Numbered from the stretch's first letter, positions 41,889 through 53,254 are shown. The stretch: 64,000 nt of DNA from Photorhabdus khanii NC19 (GCF_000517265.1 NZ_AYSJ01000014.1:422740-486739); one strand, 5' to 3'. Numbers and translations: made by a program. The notes: generated by a model from the sequence alone, not told the origin.

Positions 41889-41913
41889 AAGCCTCTTCGG
41901 AGGCTTTTCTTTT
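41889..41913 (+). terminator. Intrinsic terminator of the toxin-antitoxin operon
   Basis: AAGCCTC, a TTCG tetraloop and GAGGCTT are followed by TTCTTTT, 26 bases after the antitoxin stop. A textbook stable hairpin. Confidence 0.9.
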
Positions 41914-41929
41914 ACTTAAAATCCACTAG

Positions 41930-41949
41930 CCGCTTAATTGCGGTTTTTT
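41930..41949 (+). terminator. Second short terminator
   Basis: CCGC, a 6-base loop and GCGG run into TTTTTT. It sits 17 bases after the first terminator and may be a leftover of inserted DNA, since no other gene ends here. Confidence 0.6.
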
Positions 41950-42070
41950 ATGGGTAAAATGATGTTTTCTCTCCCAATGTCAGTTGAGCATTGAATTTTT
42001 TACCCGTCTTTACAGACAGTTAAAACAGGTTAATAAGGAACAATAGTCAGTATTATTATTCATGATAAAA

Positions 42071-42100
42071 GCAAAAACCTCGTTATTTTCAACGAGGTTT
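42071..42100 (-). terminator. Intrinsic terminator of the purB operon
   Basis: On the minus strand AAACCTCGTT, a 6-base loop and AACGAGGTTT are followed by TTTGCTTTT. It lies about 45 bases beyond the purB stop. Confidence 0.88.
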
Positions 42101-42145
42101 GTCAGCGGTCTGAGACGGATATTTTATCCGTCTGTGGAATATCAA

Positions 42146-44166
<2,021 letters not shown>

Positions 44167-44168
44167 AA

Positions 44169-45272
44169 TTACTCCTGCAAACGTTGTTCAATCACGCCAC
44201 CGCCAAGACAAACTTCCCCCTGATAAAAGACGGCTGACTGGCCGGGGGTGACTGCGGCGACAGGGTTAGCAAAACGTACTTCTATTTTGTCTTCGTTTAT
44301 TGGTGTGACAGTGCAAGGAATATCCTGCTGGTGATAACGTGTTTTAACCACGCAGCGGATTTCTTCAGTCAGTGGCTGTTTGTCGACCCAATGAAGTTGT
44401 TGAGCAATAAGGCCGGCAGACATCATACGGGGGTGTTCGTGTCCCTGAGCCACGATCAGAATGTTATTTTGAACATCTTTGTCTATGACATACCACGGCT
44501 CTTCACTGCCTTCTTTAGTTCCGCCGATCCCCAGGCCTTTACGTTGACCCAGCGTGTGGTACATCAGCCCCTGATGCTCGCCAAGGGTTTCTCCATCCAC
44601 AGTCATAATCTGGCCCGGTTTGGCGGGCAAATAATGGCCAAGGAAATCACGGAATTTGCGCTCACCGATAAAACAGATGCCCGTTGAATCTTTTTTCTTT
44701 GCCGTCACCAAACCGATTTTTTCAGCGATACGACGAACTTCTGGTTTTTCCAATTCACCGACAGGAAATAAGCTTTGCGCGATTTGCTGGTGGCTCAGGG
44801 TATATAAAAAGTAGCTTTGGTCTTTATTGTTATCGAGCCCCCGCAATAATTGGCTCTTACCGTTAATATCCTTGCGGCGGACATAATGACCTGTAGCGAT
44901 GTAATCCGCACCTAAATCTTCAGCGGCAAATTCCAGAAATGCTTTAAATTTAATTTCTTTGTTGCATAGAATATCTGGGTTAGGGGTTCTGCCCGCTTTA
45001 TATTCAGAAAGGAAATGCTCGAAAACATTATCCCAATATTCGGCAGCAAAATTGACGGTATGAAGTTCAATACCCAGTTTATCGCAAACGGATTGAGCAT
45101 CGGCCAGATCAGTCGCGGCTGAACAGTACTCTTTATCATCGTCCTCTTCCCAATTCTTCATGAACAAGCCAGCCACTTGATAACCTTGCTGTTGCAGCAG
45201 GTAGGCGGAAACGGAGGAATCTACACCGCCGGACATGCCGACAATGACTTTTTTCTGGCTGTTATCTGACAT
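44169..45272 (-). CDS. mnmA: tRNA 2-thiouridylase MnmA
   Basis: Inserts sulfur at C2 of wobble U34 of Lys, Glu and Gln tRNAs. 367 residues. PP-loop [12 protein letters not shown], catalytic Cys103 in LCNKEIKF and Cys200 in [10 protein letters not shown], with the tRNA-binding C-terminal barrel. Followed on the minus strand by hflD and purB. Confidence 0.95.
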   Translation of the reverse strand: MSDNSQKKVIVGMSGGVDSSVSAYLLQQQGYQVAGLFMKNWEEDDDKEYCSAATDLADAQSVCDKLGIELHTVNFAAEYWDNVFEHFLSEYKAGRTPNPDILCNKEIKFKAFLEFAAEDLGADYIATGHYVRRKDINGKSQLLRGLDNNKDQSYFLYTLSHQQIAQSLFPVGELEKPEVRRIAEKIGLVTAKKKDSTGICFIGERKFRDFLGHYLPAKPGQIMTVDGETLGEHQGLMYHTLGQRKGLGIGGTKEGSEEPWYVIDKDVQNNILIVAQGHEHPRMMSAGLIAQQLHWVDKQPLTEEIRCVVKTRYHQQDIPCTVTPINEDKIEVRFANPVAAVTPGQSAVFYQGEVCLGGGVIEQRLQE

Positions 45273-45356
45273 GGGAATCTCACTGGAGAAAAAAACAAGC
45301 GCCGTACTTTAACACGTTGTAAACGGGGGTGCATTAAACTCATTACTGTTTTGCCA

Positions 45357-45806
45357 TTAATTAACCGCAGAGACATAGTTATCCAGCAGGGTGAGAGGAT
45401 GTTTTTCGTTTTGCAGATAACAGCGGATACTTTCTGCAACGAGTGGCGAACGCAGACGATCACTCTTTAATATTTGTTCTGCGGTAACCCAGTGGCAGCA
45501 GTCAATATCACTGTCTTGTGGATGAGGTGCTGTTTGCTGTTCCATTTCAACCAGAAACAGAAAGCGAATAAATGGTGTGCTGTCCGGTGCAACCCACTGA
45601 TAAATTTTCAGCAGCGCTTGTGGTTTAGCCCGGATACCGGTTTCTTCCCATAATTCACGCTCTGCTGCCTGTAATAGCGTTTCATCTGTTTCAAGATGAC
45701 CCGCAGGTTGATTCCATAATGCTTTGCCATTAATTGTCTCTTCAACCACCAGGAATTTATTCTGGGCATGGACAACACAGGCAACGGTAATGTGGGGGTT
45801 AAACAA
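45357..45806 (-). CDS. nudJ: Phosphatase NudJ (Nudix hydrolase)
   Basis: 149 residues; acts on HMP pyrophosphate and nucleoside di- and triphosphates in E. coli. Nudix box [22 protein letters not shown] is complete apart from normal variation. Overlaps rluE by 8 bases. Confidence 0.92.
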   Translation of the reverse strand: MFNPHITVACVVHAQNKFLVVEETINGKALWNQPAGHLETDETLLQAAERELWEETGIRAKPQALLKIYQWVAPDSTPFIRFLFLVEMEQQTAPHPQDSDIDCCHWVTAEQILKSDRLRSPLVAESIRCYLQNEKHPLTLLDNYVSAVN

Positions 45807-46431
45807 AATCGATCTCCTTCCATTCGCCGGGTTTCATCTCGTCTAATTGCCAGTTTCCCATACTAAAACGAATCAGCCGAAGGGTAGGGAAACCAATATG
45901 TGCTGTCATTCTGCGCACTTGGCGGTTTCGGCCTTCATAAAGTGTTATTTTTAACCAGCTCACCGGAATGCTTTTACGTTCACGAATCGGTGGATGACGA
46001 TGCCAGAGCCATGTTGGTTCATGAACTAACTCGGCACCTGCGGGCAGGGTAGGCCCATCTTTTAAAACAATACCGTCACGCAGCTGATCGAGCGAGGCTT
46101 CATCTGGAACTCCTTCAACCTGAACATAATAAACCTTGGCGGTTTTTTTATCCGGTTGAGTCAGATGTGCCTGAAGTTTACCGTCATTAGTCAAAATCAA
46201 CAGTCCTTCACTGTCACGATCCAAACGTCCGGCGGCATACACATCAGGGAAGGGGATAAAATCTTTCAGCGTTGTTCTGCCCATTTCATCGGTGAACTGG
46301 GGCAAAACATCGTAAGGTTTGTTAAATACTAACACCCGGCGAGGTCCTGTTAGTTTTTTGGCAGAATGTGATGTTTTTCTTTGGCTGAATTGGTTAACTT
46401 TGCGTTTTTTAATAGAGAAATTTGTCATCAT
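45799..46431 (-). CDS. rluE: 23S rRNA pseudouridine synthase RluE
   Basis: Modifies U2457 of 23S rRNA. 210 residues with the RsuA-type signature [11 protein letters not shown], and a basic N-terminal extension ([13 protein letters not shown]) typical of RluE. ATG 46431 or 46428 are both possible. Divergent from icd over 136 bases. Confidence 0.93.
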   Translation of the reverse strand: MMTNFSIKKRKVNQFSQRKTSHSAKKLTGPRRVLVFNKPYDVLPQFTDEMGRTTLKDFIPFPDVYAAGRLDRDSEGLLILTNDGKLQAHLTQPDKKTAKVYYVQVEGVPDEASLDQLRDGIVLKDGPTLPAGAELVHEPTWLWHRHPPIRERKSIPVSWLKITLYEGRNRQVRRMTAHIGFPTLRLIRFSMGNWQLDEMKPGEWKEIDFV

Positions 46432-46567
46432 AGATCACTAAGCGAAATGGGGTGGGTATTATACATGAGTCTGCTATCGATTGGCGTTTGCAGAATATTC
46501 AAGTAGTATTGACAGGTCCCTTACAAAAAATTAACAAGGTATTACGCTTACTTGAAAGGAGAGGTTA

Positions 46568-47821
46568 ATGGAAAGCAAAGTAGTTATTCCGGCGGAAGGT
46601 AAAAAAATAACAGTCGACGCTAAAGGTAAACTGGTTGTTCCGAATAACCCGGTCATCCCTTATATCGAAGGGGATGGGATTGGTGTCGATGTTACCCCTG
46701 CAATGTTGAAAGTGGTCGATGCAGCGGTTCAGAAAGCCTATCAGGGTGAGCGTAAAATTTCCTGGATGGAAATCTACACCGGTGAAAAATCTACTCATGT
46801 ATACGGTAAAGATGTTTGGTTGCCGGATGAAACTCTGGATCTGATCCGTGAATACCGCGTCGCCATCAAAGGCCCTCTGACGACGCCGGTTGGTGGTGGT
46901 ATCCGTTCTCTGAACGTGGCATTGCGTCAGCAATTAGATCTGTATGTCTGTCTTCGCCCTGTTCGTTACTATCAGGGAACGCCAAGCCCGGTTAAACACC
47001 CTGAACTGACCGATATGGTCATCTTCCGTGAAAACGCAGAAGATATTTACGCCGGTATCGAATGGAAAGCGGGCTCTGCGGAAGCGGATAAAGTGATCAA
47101 ATTCCTGCAAGACGAAATGGGCGTGAATAAAATCCGTTTCCCACAGCAGTGTGGTATCGGTGTGAAACCCTGTTCTGAAGAAGGCACTAAACGCCTGGTT
47201 CGTGCTGCTATCGAATACGCGATTGATAATGACCGTGAATCAGTCACTCTGGTTCACAAAGGCAACATTATGAAGTTCACCGAAGGTGCTTTCAAAGACT
47301 GGGGTTACCAGCTTGCTCGTGAAGAGTTCGGCGGTGAACTGCTGGATGGTGGTCCTTGGGTGAAAATTAAGAGCCCGAAAAATGGCAAAGAGATCATTGT
47401 CAAAGATGTGATTGCTGATGCGTTCCTGCAACAGATTCTGCTGCGTCCTGCTGAATATGATGTTATCGCCTGTATGAATCTGAATGGCGACTATATTTCT
47501 GATGCACTGGCTGCTCAGGTTGGTGGTATCGGTATCGCTCCGGGAGCAAACATCGGTGATGAATGCGCTCTGTTTGAAGCAACTCATGGTACAGCACCTA
47601 AATATGCGGGTCAGGATAAGGTGAACCCTGGTTCAGTTATTCTTTCCGCTGAGATGATGTTGCGCCATATGGGGTGGACAGAAGCTGCTGATCTCATCAT
47701 TAAAGGCACGGAAGGCGCGATTGCTGCGAAGACCGTGACTTACGATTTCGAGCGCTTGATGGAAGGTGCCAAGCTGTTGAAATGTAGCGAGTTTGGTGAC
47801 GCTATTATCCAGCATATGTAA
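46568..47821 (+). CDS. icd: Isocitrate dehydrogenase (NADP)
   Basis: TCA-cycle enzyme, 417 residues. The regulatory phosphorylation serine (Ser114 here, Ser113 in E. coli) lies in [18 protein letters not shown] is the ribosome binding site. The last 52 codons begin at [10 protein letters not shown] (47663); in E. coli this is the point at which phage 21 and e14 integrate and replace the 3' end. Here the reading frame is intact, but a second, degenerate copy of that point lies about 1 kb downstream. Confidence 0.97.
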   Translation: MESKVVIPAEGKKITVDAKGKLVVPNNPVIPYIEGDGIGVDVTPAMLKVVDAAVQKAYQGERKISWMEIYTGEKSTHVYGKDVWLPDETLDLIREYRVAIKGPLTTPVGGGIRSLNVALRQQLDLYVCLRPVRYYQGTPSPVKHPELTDMVIFRENAEDIYAGIEWKAGSAEADKVIKFLQDEMGVNKIRFPQQCGIGVKPCSEEGTKRLVRAAIEYAIDNDRESVTLVHKGNIMKFTEGAFKDWGYQLAREEFGGELLDGGPWVKIKSPKNGKEIIVKDVIADAFLQQILLRPAEYDVIACMNLNGDYISDALAAQVGGIGIAPGANIGDECALFEATHGTAPKYAGQDKVNPGSVILSAEMMLRHMGWTEAADLIIKGTEGAIAAKTVTYDFERLMEGAKLLKCSEFGDAIIQHM

Positions 47822-47834
47822 TCCGTTATCTTCT

Positions 47835-47872
47835 GAAAACTTCACGGTAGCTGATATTTCCGTGGAGTTTTC
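47835..47872 (+). terminator. Intrinsic terminator of icd
   Basis: GAAAACTTCACGG pairs with CCGTGGAGTTTTC (one T-G pair) around a 12-base loop, 14 bases after the icd stop, then a T-rich stretch. Confidence 0.8.
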
Positions 47873-48063
47873 TCATTTCTTGAAACTTTTGCTATAGAAC
47901 TCTTATAAAATAGCCATAAAAACGTATTTATTGATATTGCTATGATTTATCAATTTTCCCTTGCCATCATGTAGTTACCTATCATTTTTACACGTTTATG
48001 TCTTAATGATTATATTGGAAAGATTCAAGTACCCAAGTGCGATATTTTGTTGTTTTTATTGAA

Positions 48064-48077
48064 TGCAAAATTTTGCA
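48064..48077. repeat. Palindrome TGCAAAATTTTGCA upstream of the coiled-coil gene
   Basis: A perfect 14-base palindrome, 64 bases before the coiled-coil gene. Its 12-base core recurs inside a longer palindrome at 48540-48565 directly after that gene. Possibly an operator or the trace of an insertion. Confidence 0.8.
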
Positions 48078-48141
48078 AGTCACATATGCCAGAGTGTATA
48101 CTGAGGTTAATATTTGTTCTGTCTGATATTGAGGGGGAAAG

Positions 48142-48543
48142 ATGAGTGACTCAGATGATAAAAAAATAGAGTTCAGCACGAGTGATGTGTTAAATGCTCT
48201 CTTGCATCGAGGGCAGAATATGCAACATCTTGCAACTCAGGAAAGTGTTGATAATCTGCGCCGTGAGAATGAGGCTAGCTTTACGTCACTTAAATTTGAT
48301 ATTAATCAGCGGTTTGAAGCTATGGATAAAGCCTTTAACCAACGATTTGAAGCTATGGATAAAGCCTTTAACCAACGATTTGAAACTATGGATAAAACAT
48401 TTAACCAACAATTCGAGTCTGTGGATGTACGTCTTAGCAAACTTGAAGGTAAATTTGATCGTCTTCAATGGTCTATTGTTGCTGCGACGCTGGCGTTTCT
48501 TTTTAAAGAATATATTTTTAAGGCGGTTGCTCTTATCCAGTAA
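48142..48543 (+). CDS. Coiled-coil protein with hendecad repeats and C-terminal membrane anchor
   Basis: 133 residues, unknown function. Charged N-terminus, then four 11-residue repeats of the type NQRFEAMDKAF (about residues 55-98) that should form a straight coiled coil, then LEGKFDRLQWSIVAATLAFLFKE and a short hydrophobic end, giving a tail-anchored topology. The layout resembles XhlA-type hemolysin-associated and DUF1640-like proteins, but I would not assign it. GAGGGGGAAAG is a strong ribosome binding site. It lies between icd and a degenerate icd copy, which suggests it is cargo of a lost mobile element. Confidence 0.75.
   Translation: MSDSDDKKIEFSTSDVLNALLHRGQNMQHLATQESVDNLRRENEASFTSLKFDINQRFEAMDKAFNQRFEAMDKAFNQRFETMDKTFNQQFESVDVRLSKLEGKFDRLQWSIVAATLAFLFKEYIFKAVALIQ
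48304..48435 (+). repeat. Four tandem 33-bp repeats inside the coiled-coil gene
   Basis: Units at 48304-48336, 48337-48369, 48370-48402 and 48403-48435. The first two differ at few bases, the third at a few more, and the last is the most diverged. Each unit adds one 11-residue coiled-coil turn, so slippage would change length without breaking the frame. Confidence 0.9.
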
Positions 48544-48576
48544 CGTGCAAAATTTTGCACGTTACAGTTGTTTTTT
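48540..48576 (+). terminator. 26-bp perfect palindrome plus T-run after the coiled-coil gene
   Basis: 48540-48565 is a perfect 26-base palindrome that contains the stop codon and is centred on AAAATTTT, followed by AGTTG and eight T (48570-48577). It should work as an intrinsic terminator. Shares GCAAAATTTTGC with the palindrome before the gene. Confidence 0.8.
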
Positions 48577-48655
48577 TTGGACTTTACTATTTTCTCTTCT
48601 GCTACGGTGCCTTACCCGTTTATATCGGAATGGTACTGTAGCCGCATCTGTAACA

Positions 48656-48691
48656 CGTCATATGGGCTGGATAGAAGCTGATGACTATATC
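48656..48691 (+). pseudogene. Degenerate copy of the icd 3' segment
   Basis: 36 bases encode RHMGWIEADDYI, against [12 protein letters not shown] in icd; I count 28 of 36 nucleotides identical. It starts at the residue where icd's last 52 codons begin, the integration point of phage 21 and e14. Reading stops two codons later. Best explained as the att-side leftover of an old integration at icd, like icdC in E. coli K-12. Confidence 0.6.
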
Positions 48692-48896
48692 CTGTAATAA
48701 GTAGAGTATGACCTTCCTTAGCTGGTTAGTGAGCTGTCAAGGGTGATTTTAGTGGGGAATGCGACGCTATAGAGTATCATTTTTATTTCAGTTTGGTCTG
48801 ATGACCGATCAGTGAATATAGAAGTTAAAACTGGATAGTTAATTTAATGGCTTGTAAAAATCTTTATGGTAGATGTGACTAAGTAAAAGCCGCTAA

Positions 48897-48922
48897 CGGG
48901 AGTTTGTTCTCCCGCTGTTTTT
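48897..48922 (+). terminator. Orphan intrinsic terminator
   Basis: CGGGAG, a 6-base loop and CTCCCG are followed by CTG and TTTTTAT. No intact gene ends here; an 11-codon frame just upstream is not convincing. Likely phage debris, or the end of a short RNA. Confidence 0.65.
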
Positions 48923-48970
48923 ATAACTGTAAATATAGTACTTACTGTATAATATTTTAATCGTTATGAT

Positions 48971-49159
48971 TTAGTTATTATTTTTCTTATTAAGAATTTT
49001 TTCATATTCCTCCCAAACGACAGATAATGGTGAGCTTAAGCAACAAATGGATATAGAACCCCCTGATGGAGGGTGGTATTCATATTTAGATCTCCCACGA
49101 TAGACTCTTATAGGTAAATTGTTATCAGTAGGATTCTTCCTTTTTCTTCTTAACGTCAT
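48971..49159 (-). pseudogene. N-terminal fragment of a phage tyrosine integrase
   Basis: 62 residues. LPIRVYRGRSKYEYHPPSGG and SVVWEEYEKI match the start of phage integrases whose N-termini read like RVYRGKSAYEYHPKGGG followed by an LS-x-x-WA-x-YE segment. The catalytic domain (Arg-His-Arg-Tyr) is gone: the frame stops after KILNKKNNN. It could be a translated remnant but is not a working recombinase. Confidence 0.65.
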
Positions 49160-49505
49160 TCATAACCTCAACGTATATTGTTTAAATTATGTATTGAGAA
49201 TAAAAGTGAGATATTTTTGCAATATTAACTTCATAGACATGTTTTTTTTGTAAAAGATAACAAATGAAAATATTAGCAGTAGATAATAAAAGATCCAGTT
49301 TTATGTTGCATATAAGAGAAGTTTTTTCATATTTTTTACGAAATTAATTCCGTTATGCAATAATATTTTATTGAAATTAATAGTAAATGTTAAATAAGTG
49401 TTAATAAAAAATTGGTTGTGACTATGCATGGTTGTTAAGTCTGTTGTTTTTGTAGATTAATGGGACTGTAATTAATCGTGAAAATATTAGTTTTGGAGAA
49501 TATTG
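49160..49505. other. AT-rich gap
   Basis: About 350 very AT-rich bases between the integrase fragment and the next broken gene. No frame, repeat or site that I can support, apart from the promoter presumably used by the gene at 49506. Confidence 0.4.
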
Positions 49506-49949
49506 ATGCTTAAAAGTAAAAGAGTTGTTAAAACAAATATTGAGCAGGATTTTAGCGAAAAATGTTGTAAACCCTCTAAATTGGAAAACTTGTTTGATAG
49601 CATGGAAAACAATCGCTTAGGCTATATTTTTCTGGTTATATTAATGAATTGCTGAGTTGGGCTTTTTGTCGAAGATTTAGCCAACTATTTGGCAGATGAT
49701 CGAATTTGTATTTATGCACTGGAAAGCTGCCAGATAATCGTTATTTATTTCCCGCAGGCGACCAGAGAATGGTCTGATTATTTTATAAGAAAAAATCTTG
49801 CTATATCAGGGCTATTGTAATTTCACTTTAATTTATTTGCGGGAATATTGGACAATAAATTTACAGAAAATACAGCAATAACAGAGATTGGACATATATA
49901 TTCAAGTGGTCAAAAAACAAGCGATAATGTATTAATCGTGACCATATAA
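49506..49949 (+). pseudogene. 147-codon gene interrupted by two in-frame stop codons
   Basis: ATG 49506 follows TTGGAG with 7-base spacing. One frame stays coding-like for 148 codons to TAA 49947 but has TGA at 49653 and TAA at 49818. Segments read MLKSKRVVKTNIEQDF..., then EDLANYLADDRICIYALES and FPQATREWSDYFIRKN, then FAGILDNKFTENTAITEIG. No frameshift is needed, so decay by point mutation. I do not recognise the family. If the first stop is real, a 49-residue peptide would be made. Confidence 0.65.
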
Positions 49950-50005
49950 CGAAGTGCAGAGTATTTGTTAAAATCTTCTAATGTTAATTATAACTTAACA
50001 CAAAT

Positions 50006-50082
50006 AATCAAAAGAAAAATATCATTTATTCTTTTGATTTGGTAAGCCTATAGTTGCAGGGCAGTTATAGGTTTACCTTTTT
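50006..50082 (+). terminator. Tandem hairpins ending the broken gene
   Basis: First stem AATCAAAAGAA with its complement at 50029-50039. Second stem GGTAAGCCTATA at 50041-50052 with TATAGGTTTACC at 50066-50077, one G-T pair, followed by TTTTT. The second is a good intrinsic terminator for the gene at 49506. Confidence 0.75.
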
Positions 50083-50685
50083 ATAAGTTTTTTGCATGTT
50101 GGTTATTCATTGAAATGATATTCCCGGTATTAGCATTCGATATTGGTGTTGCATTGTGATTTGATAAGAGGTGATAAGTTATCTTTTTGATTTTTAATGT
50201 TTTATATGATGGTCGTCACTATGCGAAATTTTTTTAAATTAATTGCGATTTTTTTCTTAAAGCTGATAATCTGCTCACAAAATTAACCACAATATCTTAT
50301 TTTTGAATCTTTTTTCTTGATATTAATTGCTTGTTGATTTAATTAACAAGCGATTCACAGACGGGAGGTGATAGATAATGGTGTGTATGAAGTTACTGGT
50401 GGGCAATAGTTGATTGAATGACATAAATCTATTAACTCTCGGCCAAGAGAACAGTACATCAAACATTCATTTAATCTGATGGATAATGTAAAAATGTCAG
50501 TAAACATTACACATTAATTTCAAACTTGTGTTACATTCATAGCGTTTTTCTGACCAGTATCTCTGTGTTTTTTTTAAACGGCATTGTGTTAGTTGTTAAT
50601 TATAAAGGCATATTAAGCGCAATGAATTCTGCCGGATACGATTTTATGGTCAGACTGGGTTTGCTAATTTAAGGGGAAAAATATT
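50083..50685. other. Long upstream region of the alanine-type symporter
   Basis: About 600 AT-rich bases. Contains GCTTGTT/AACAAGC inverted repeat near 50329-50350, then GGGAGGTGATAG directly before an 11-codon frame MVCMKLLVGNS at 50378-50413, which might be a leader peptide. Nothing else supported. Confidence 0.4.
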
Positions 50686-52149
50686 TTGACGGAACTGATT
50701 AACTTTTTTAACAACATCCTTTGGGGCTCCGTACTGATTTATCTTCTTCTTGGGGCCGGTGTTTACTTCACTATATGTACAGGTTTTATACAGATACGCC
50801 ACTTTGGGCATATGTTTTCAGTACTGAAAAACAGCAAAAAATCTGACAGTTCAGGTATTTCGTCATTCCAGGCGTTGTGTACCAGTTTAGCTGCACGGGT
50901 AGGTACGGGCAATCTTACCGGTGTGGCAATCGCCTTAACGGCGGGTGGGCCTGGTGCCATTTTTTGGATGTGGGTTGTTGCCCTGATTGGGATGGCGACC
51001 TCTTTTATTGAGAGCACACTTGCCCAGCTGTACAAGACAAAAGACGATAAGGGGAATTACCGCGGTGGCCCGGCCTATTACATGGAAAAAGGGCTTGGGG
51101 TACGTTGGATGGGCATTATGTTCTCCATATTCCTTATTATTGCTTTTGGTCTGGTATTTAATGCTGTCCAGGCAAATTCAATTGTTCAGGCTGCTGCTTT
51201 CGCGTTTAATTTTAATCCGTTATATGTTGGTATTGGCCTGGTGATCCTTAGCGGGGTCATTATTTTTGGCGGCTTGCGTTCTATTGCCAGAGTTGCGGAG
51301 CTGGTTGTCCCTTTTATGGCGGCAGCTTATCTGATCCTGGCATTTTGGGTCGTCGGGCATAATTTTGAACGAATGCCGGAAGTGTTTGCATTGATCTTCA
51401 AAAGTGCATTCGGTTTGCAGGAAGCAGTTGCAGGAACCGTTGGTTACGGTGTTGCGCAGGCAATGACGCAAGGCGTCCAGCGAGGATTGTTTTCAAATGA
51501 AGCAGGGATGGGTTCAGCCCCTAATGCAGCCGCATCCGCATCTCCATATCCTCCTCATCCGGCATCTCAGGGGTATGTGCAAATGCTGGGTGTCTTTATG
51601 GATACTCTCGTTATCTGTAGCGCTACTGCTGTTATCATCCTTTCATCGGGTGTGCTTGATGGTGATATTTCAGGAATAAGTGGAATAGAGCTGACTCAGC
51701 GGGCATTATCCTCAGCTGTCGGTGATTGGGGATCTGAGTTTATCGCGTTAGCTATCTTCTTTTTCGCCTTCACATCAATCATTGCGAATTATGCTTACGC
51801 TGAAAGCAATATCGTATTTCTTGAACGTAATCATACTGCGGGTTTGATGATCCTCCGTCTGGCGGCACTAGGTATGGTGATGTTTGGTGCGTTGGCTGAA
51901 TTGCCTTTAGTGTGGAAAATGGCTGATTTATCTATGGCATTGATGGCAATTACCAATCTAACCGCTATTTTGTTACTTTCCCGCGTCGCATTTAAACTTG
52001 CAAGAGATTATAACCAGCAGAGACGTGCCGGTAAGTTACCGACATTTGATATCAATCAATATCCTGAGATTCAGCAAAAGGTTGAAGTTGGTATTTGGGA
52101 GGAAACAGCAAGTCTCGCCCAGTCGAATCAAGCGACCGACCACAAGTGA
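50686..52149 (+). CDS. Alanine/glycine:cation symporter (AGCS family)
   Basis: 487 residues, about 10-11 membrane helices. Family block ALCTSLAARVGTGNLTGVA and the second block GVQRGLFSNEAGMGSAPNAA are diagnostic of sodium:alanine symporters, the AlsT/YaaJ type. Start is TTG 50686 after AAGGGG. Cytoplasmic C-terminus is hydrophilic. Amino acid specificity cannot be read from the sequence. Confidence 0.92.
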   Translation: MTELINFFNNILWGSVLIYLLLGAGVYFTICTGFIQIRHFGHMFSVLKNSKKSDSSGISSFQALCTSLAARVGTGNLTGVAIALTAGGPGAIFWMWVVALIGMATSFIESTLAQLYKTKDDKGNYRGGPAYYMEKGLGVRWMGIMFSIFLIIAFGLVFNAVQANSIVQAAAFAFNFNPLYVGIGLVILSGVIIFGGLRSIARVAELVVPFMAAAYLILAFWVVGHNFERMPEVFALIFKSAFGLQEAVAGTVGYGVAQAMTQGVQRGLFSNEAGMGSAPNAAASASPYPPHPASQGYVQMLGVFMDTLVICSATAVIILSSGVLDGDISGISGIELTQRALSSAVGDWGSEFIALAIFFFAFTSIIANYAYAESNIVFLERNHTAGLMILRLAALGMVMFGALAELPLVWKMADLSMALMAITNLTAILLLSRVAFKLARDYNQQRRAGKLPTFDINQYPEIQQKVEVGIWEETASLAQSNQATDHK

Positions 52150-52228
52150 GATACCAGGACAGAAGGTATAGTTAATATTATTTAATGAGATAGAAGCTGA
52201 TTACCTTTTAGGTCTTGCTTGTTACTTT

Positions 52229-52270
52229 TGCCTTATTCCTATTTAAATTATGGGAATAAGGCACTTTCTC
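52229..52270 (+). terminator. Intrinsic terminator of the symporter gene
   Basis: TGCCTTATTCC pairs with GGAATAAGGCA around a 13-base AT loop and is followed by CTTTCTCTT. It lies 80 bases after the stop. Confidence 0.8.
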
Positions 52271-52402
52271 TTGTGTTTTATATCAAGAATAAAACCGATA
52301 ATTTTATAAAAAGATCATATAAAATATAAAATTTATTTTGTATTCATTTGATTTCTTTGTGTTATTATATTGTTTTCAATTAATAGGTGGGACAGGGAGA
52401 TT

Positions 52403-53230
52403 ATGAAGAAGATCATATTGGTTGGCTTATTTATGCTATTGGCCGGGTGTTCCAGCCAGCGTCATCTGGAAGATCGGGGCACTTATAAAGTTGATAGCTC
52501 TTTTCCTTCGAAAAGTCAGAATGACAGAGTAAGGTTTTTGGTGTTCCATTATACTGCTGTCAATGATGAGGATTCTTTACGTATATTGACTCAGGACGGT
52601 GTCAGCGCCCATTACTTGATCCCATCATTACCGAATTATGTGAGCCGGAAGCCGGTCATTCTGGAATTGGTTCCTGAAGGTAAGAGAGCATGGCATGCTG
52701 GTGTCAGTGGATGGAATGGTCGAAAAGATTTAAATGACACATCGATTGGTATTGAAATTGTCAATAAAGGATTTACGGAAAGGTTACTTGAGAAAGAGTG
52801 GTATCCGTTTAATGAGCAGCAGATCGATCTGTTAACGCGTTTAGCGAAAGATATTATTCAGCGTTATGGCATTGAGCCTGTAAATGTTATTGGTCACAGC
52901 GATATCGCGCCGCTGAGAAAATATGATCCAGGTAAACTTTTCCCGTGGAAGAATTTAGCTGAACAAGGTATCGGTGCATGGCCTGATGATGCAACAGTTG
53001 AAAAATATATGGCTGGCAGAAAATGGAATGACATGGCTTCTGTTGCGTTAATACAGAAAACATTAGCTAAATATGGCTATACCATTCCACAAACCGGTGT
53101 ACTTGATGAAGATACCCTTAAAACAATCAGTGCATTCCAAATGCATTTCAGACCAGATGACATCAGTGGTAATCCTGATGCGCAAACTGAGTCAATAGCT
53201 CTGGCTTTGGTTGAGAAATATAAAGGGTAG
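52403..53230 (+). CDS. amiD: N-acetylmuramoyl-L-alanine amidase AmiD
   Basis: Outer-membrane lipoprotein amidase cleaving the peptide from muramic acid, including anhydro forms. 275 residues. Lipobox LLAGC; zinc amidase_2 domain with FHYTA, WHAGVSGWNG and VIGHSDIAP, then a C-terminal peptidoglycan-binding domain (LIQKTLAKYGYTIPQTG). Strong GGGAGATT upstream of ATG 52403. Confidence 0.93.
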   Translation: MKKIILVGLFMLLAGCSSQRHLEDRGTYKVDSSFPSKSQNDRVRFLVFHYTAVNDEDSLRILTQDGVSAHYLIPSLPNYVSRKPVILELVPEGKRAWHAGVSGWNGRKDLNDTSIGIEIVNKGFTERLLEKEWYPFNEQQIDLLTRLAKDIIQRYGIEPVNVIGHSDIAPLRKYDPGKLFPWKNLAEQGIGAWPDDATVEKYMAGRKWNDMASVALIQKTLAKYGYTIPQTGVLDEDTLKTISAFQMHFRPDDISGNPDAQTESIALALVEKYKG

Positions 53231-53254
53231 TTTGTCTCATTCAGTAAAATCGTG

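Noticed and set aside
48304-48435. CRISPR-like array from the regular 33-bp units
   Set aside because: Units are contiguous with no spacers and encode an in-frame protein repeat.
48194-48697. 167-codon frame shifted relative to the coiled-coil gene
   Set aside because: Shadow of the 33-bp repeats; only its last few codons (the icd-like piece) are meaningful, and those are noted separately.
49653-49655. In-frame TGA as a selenocysteine codon, with a GTTGGGCT/AGCCAAC stem just after it
   Set aside because: A second in-frame stop (TAA 49818) lies downstream in the same gene, and the stem has the wrong size and position for a bacterial SECIS. Simple decay explains both.
50221-50286. 21-codon hydrophobic frame MRNFFKLIAIFF...
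   Set aside because: No ribosome binding site and the DNA is T-rich, so hydrophobic codons are expected by chance.
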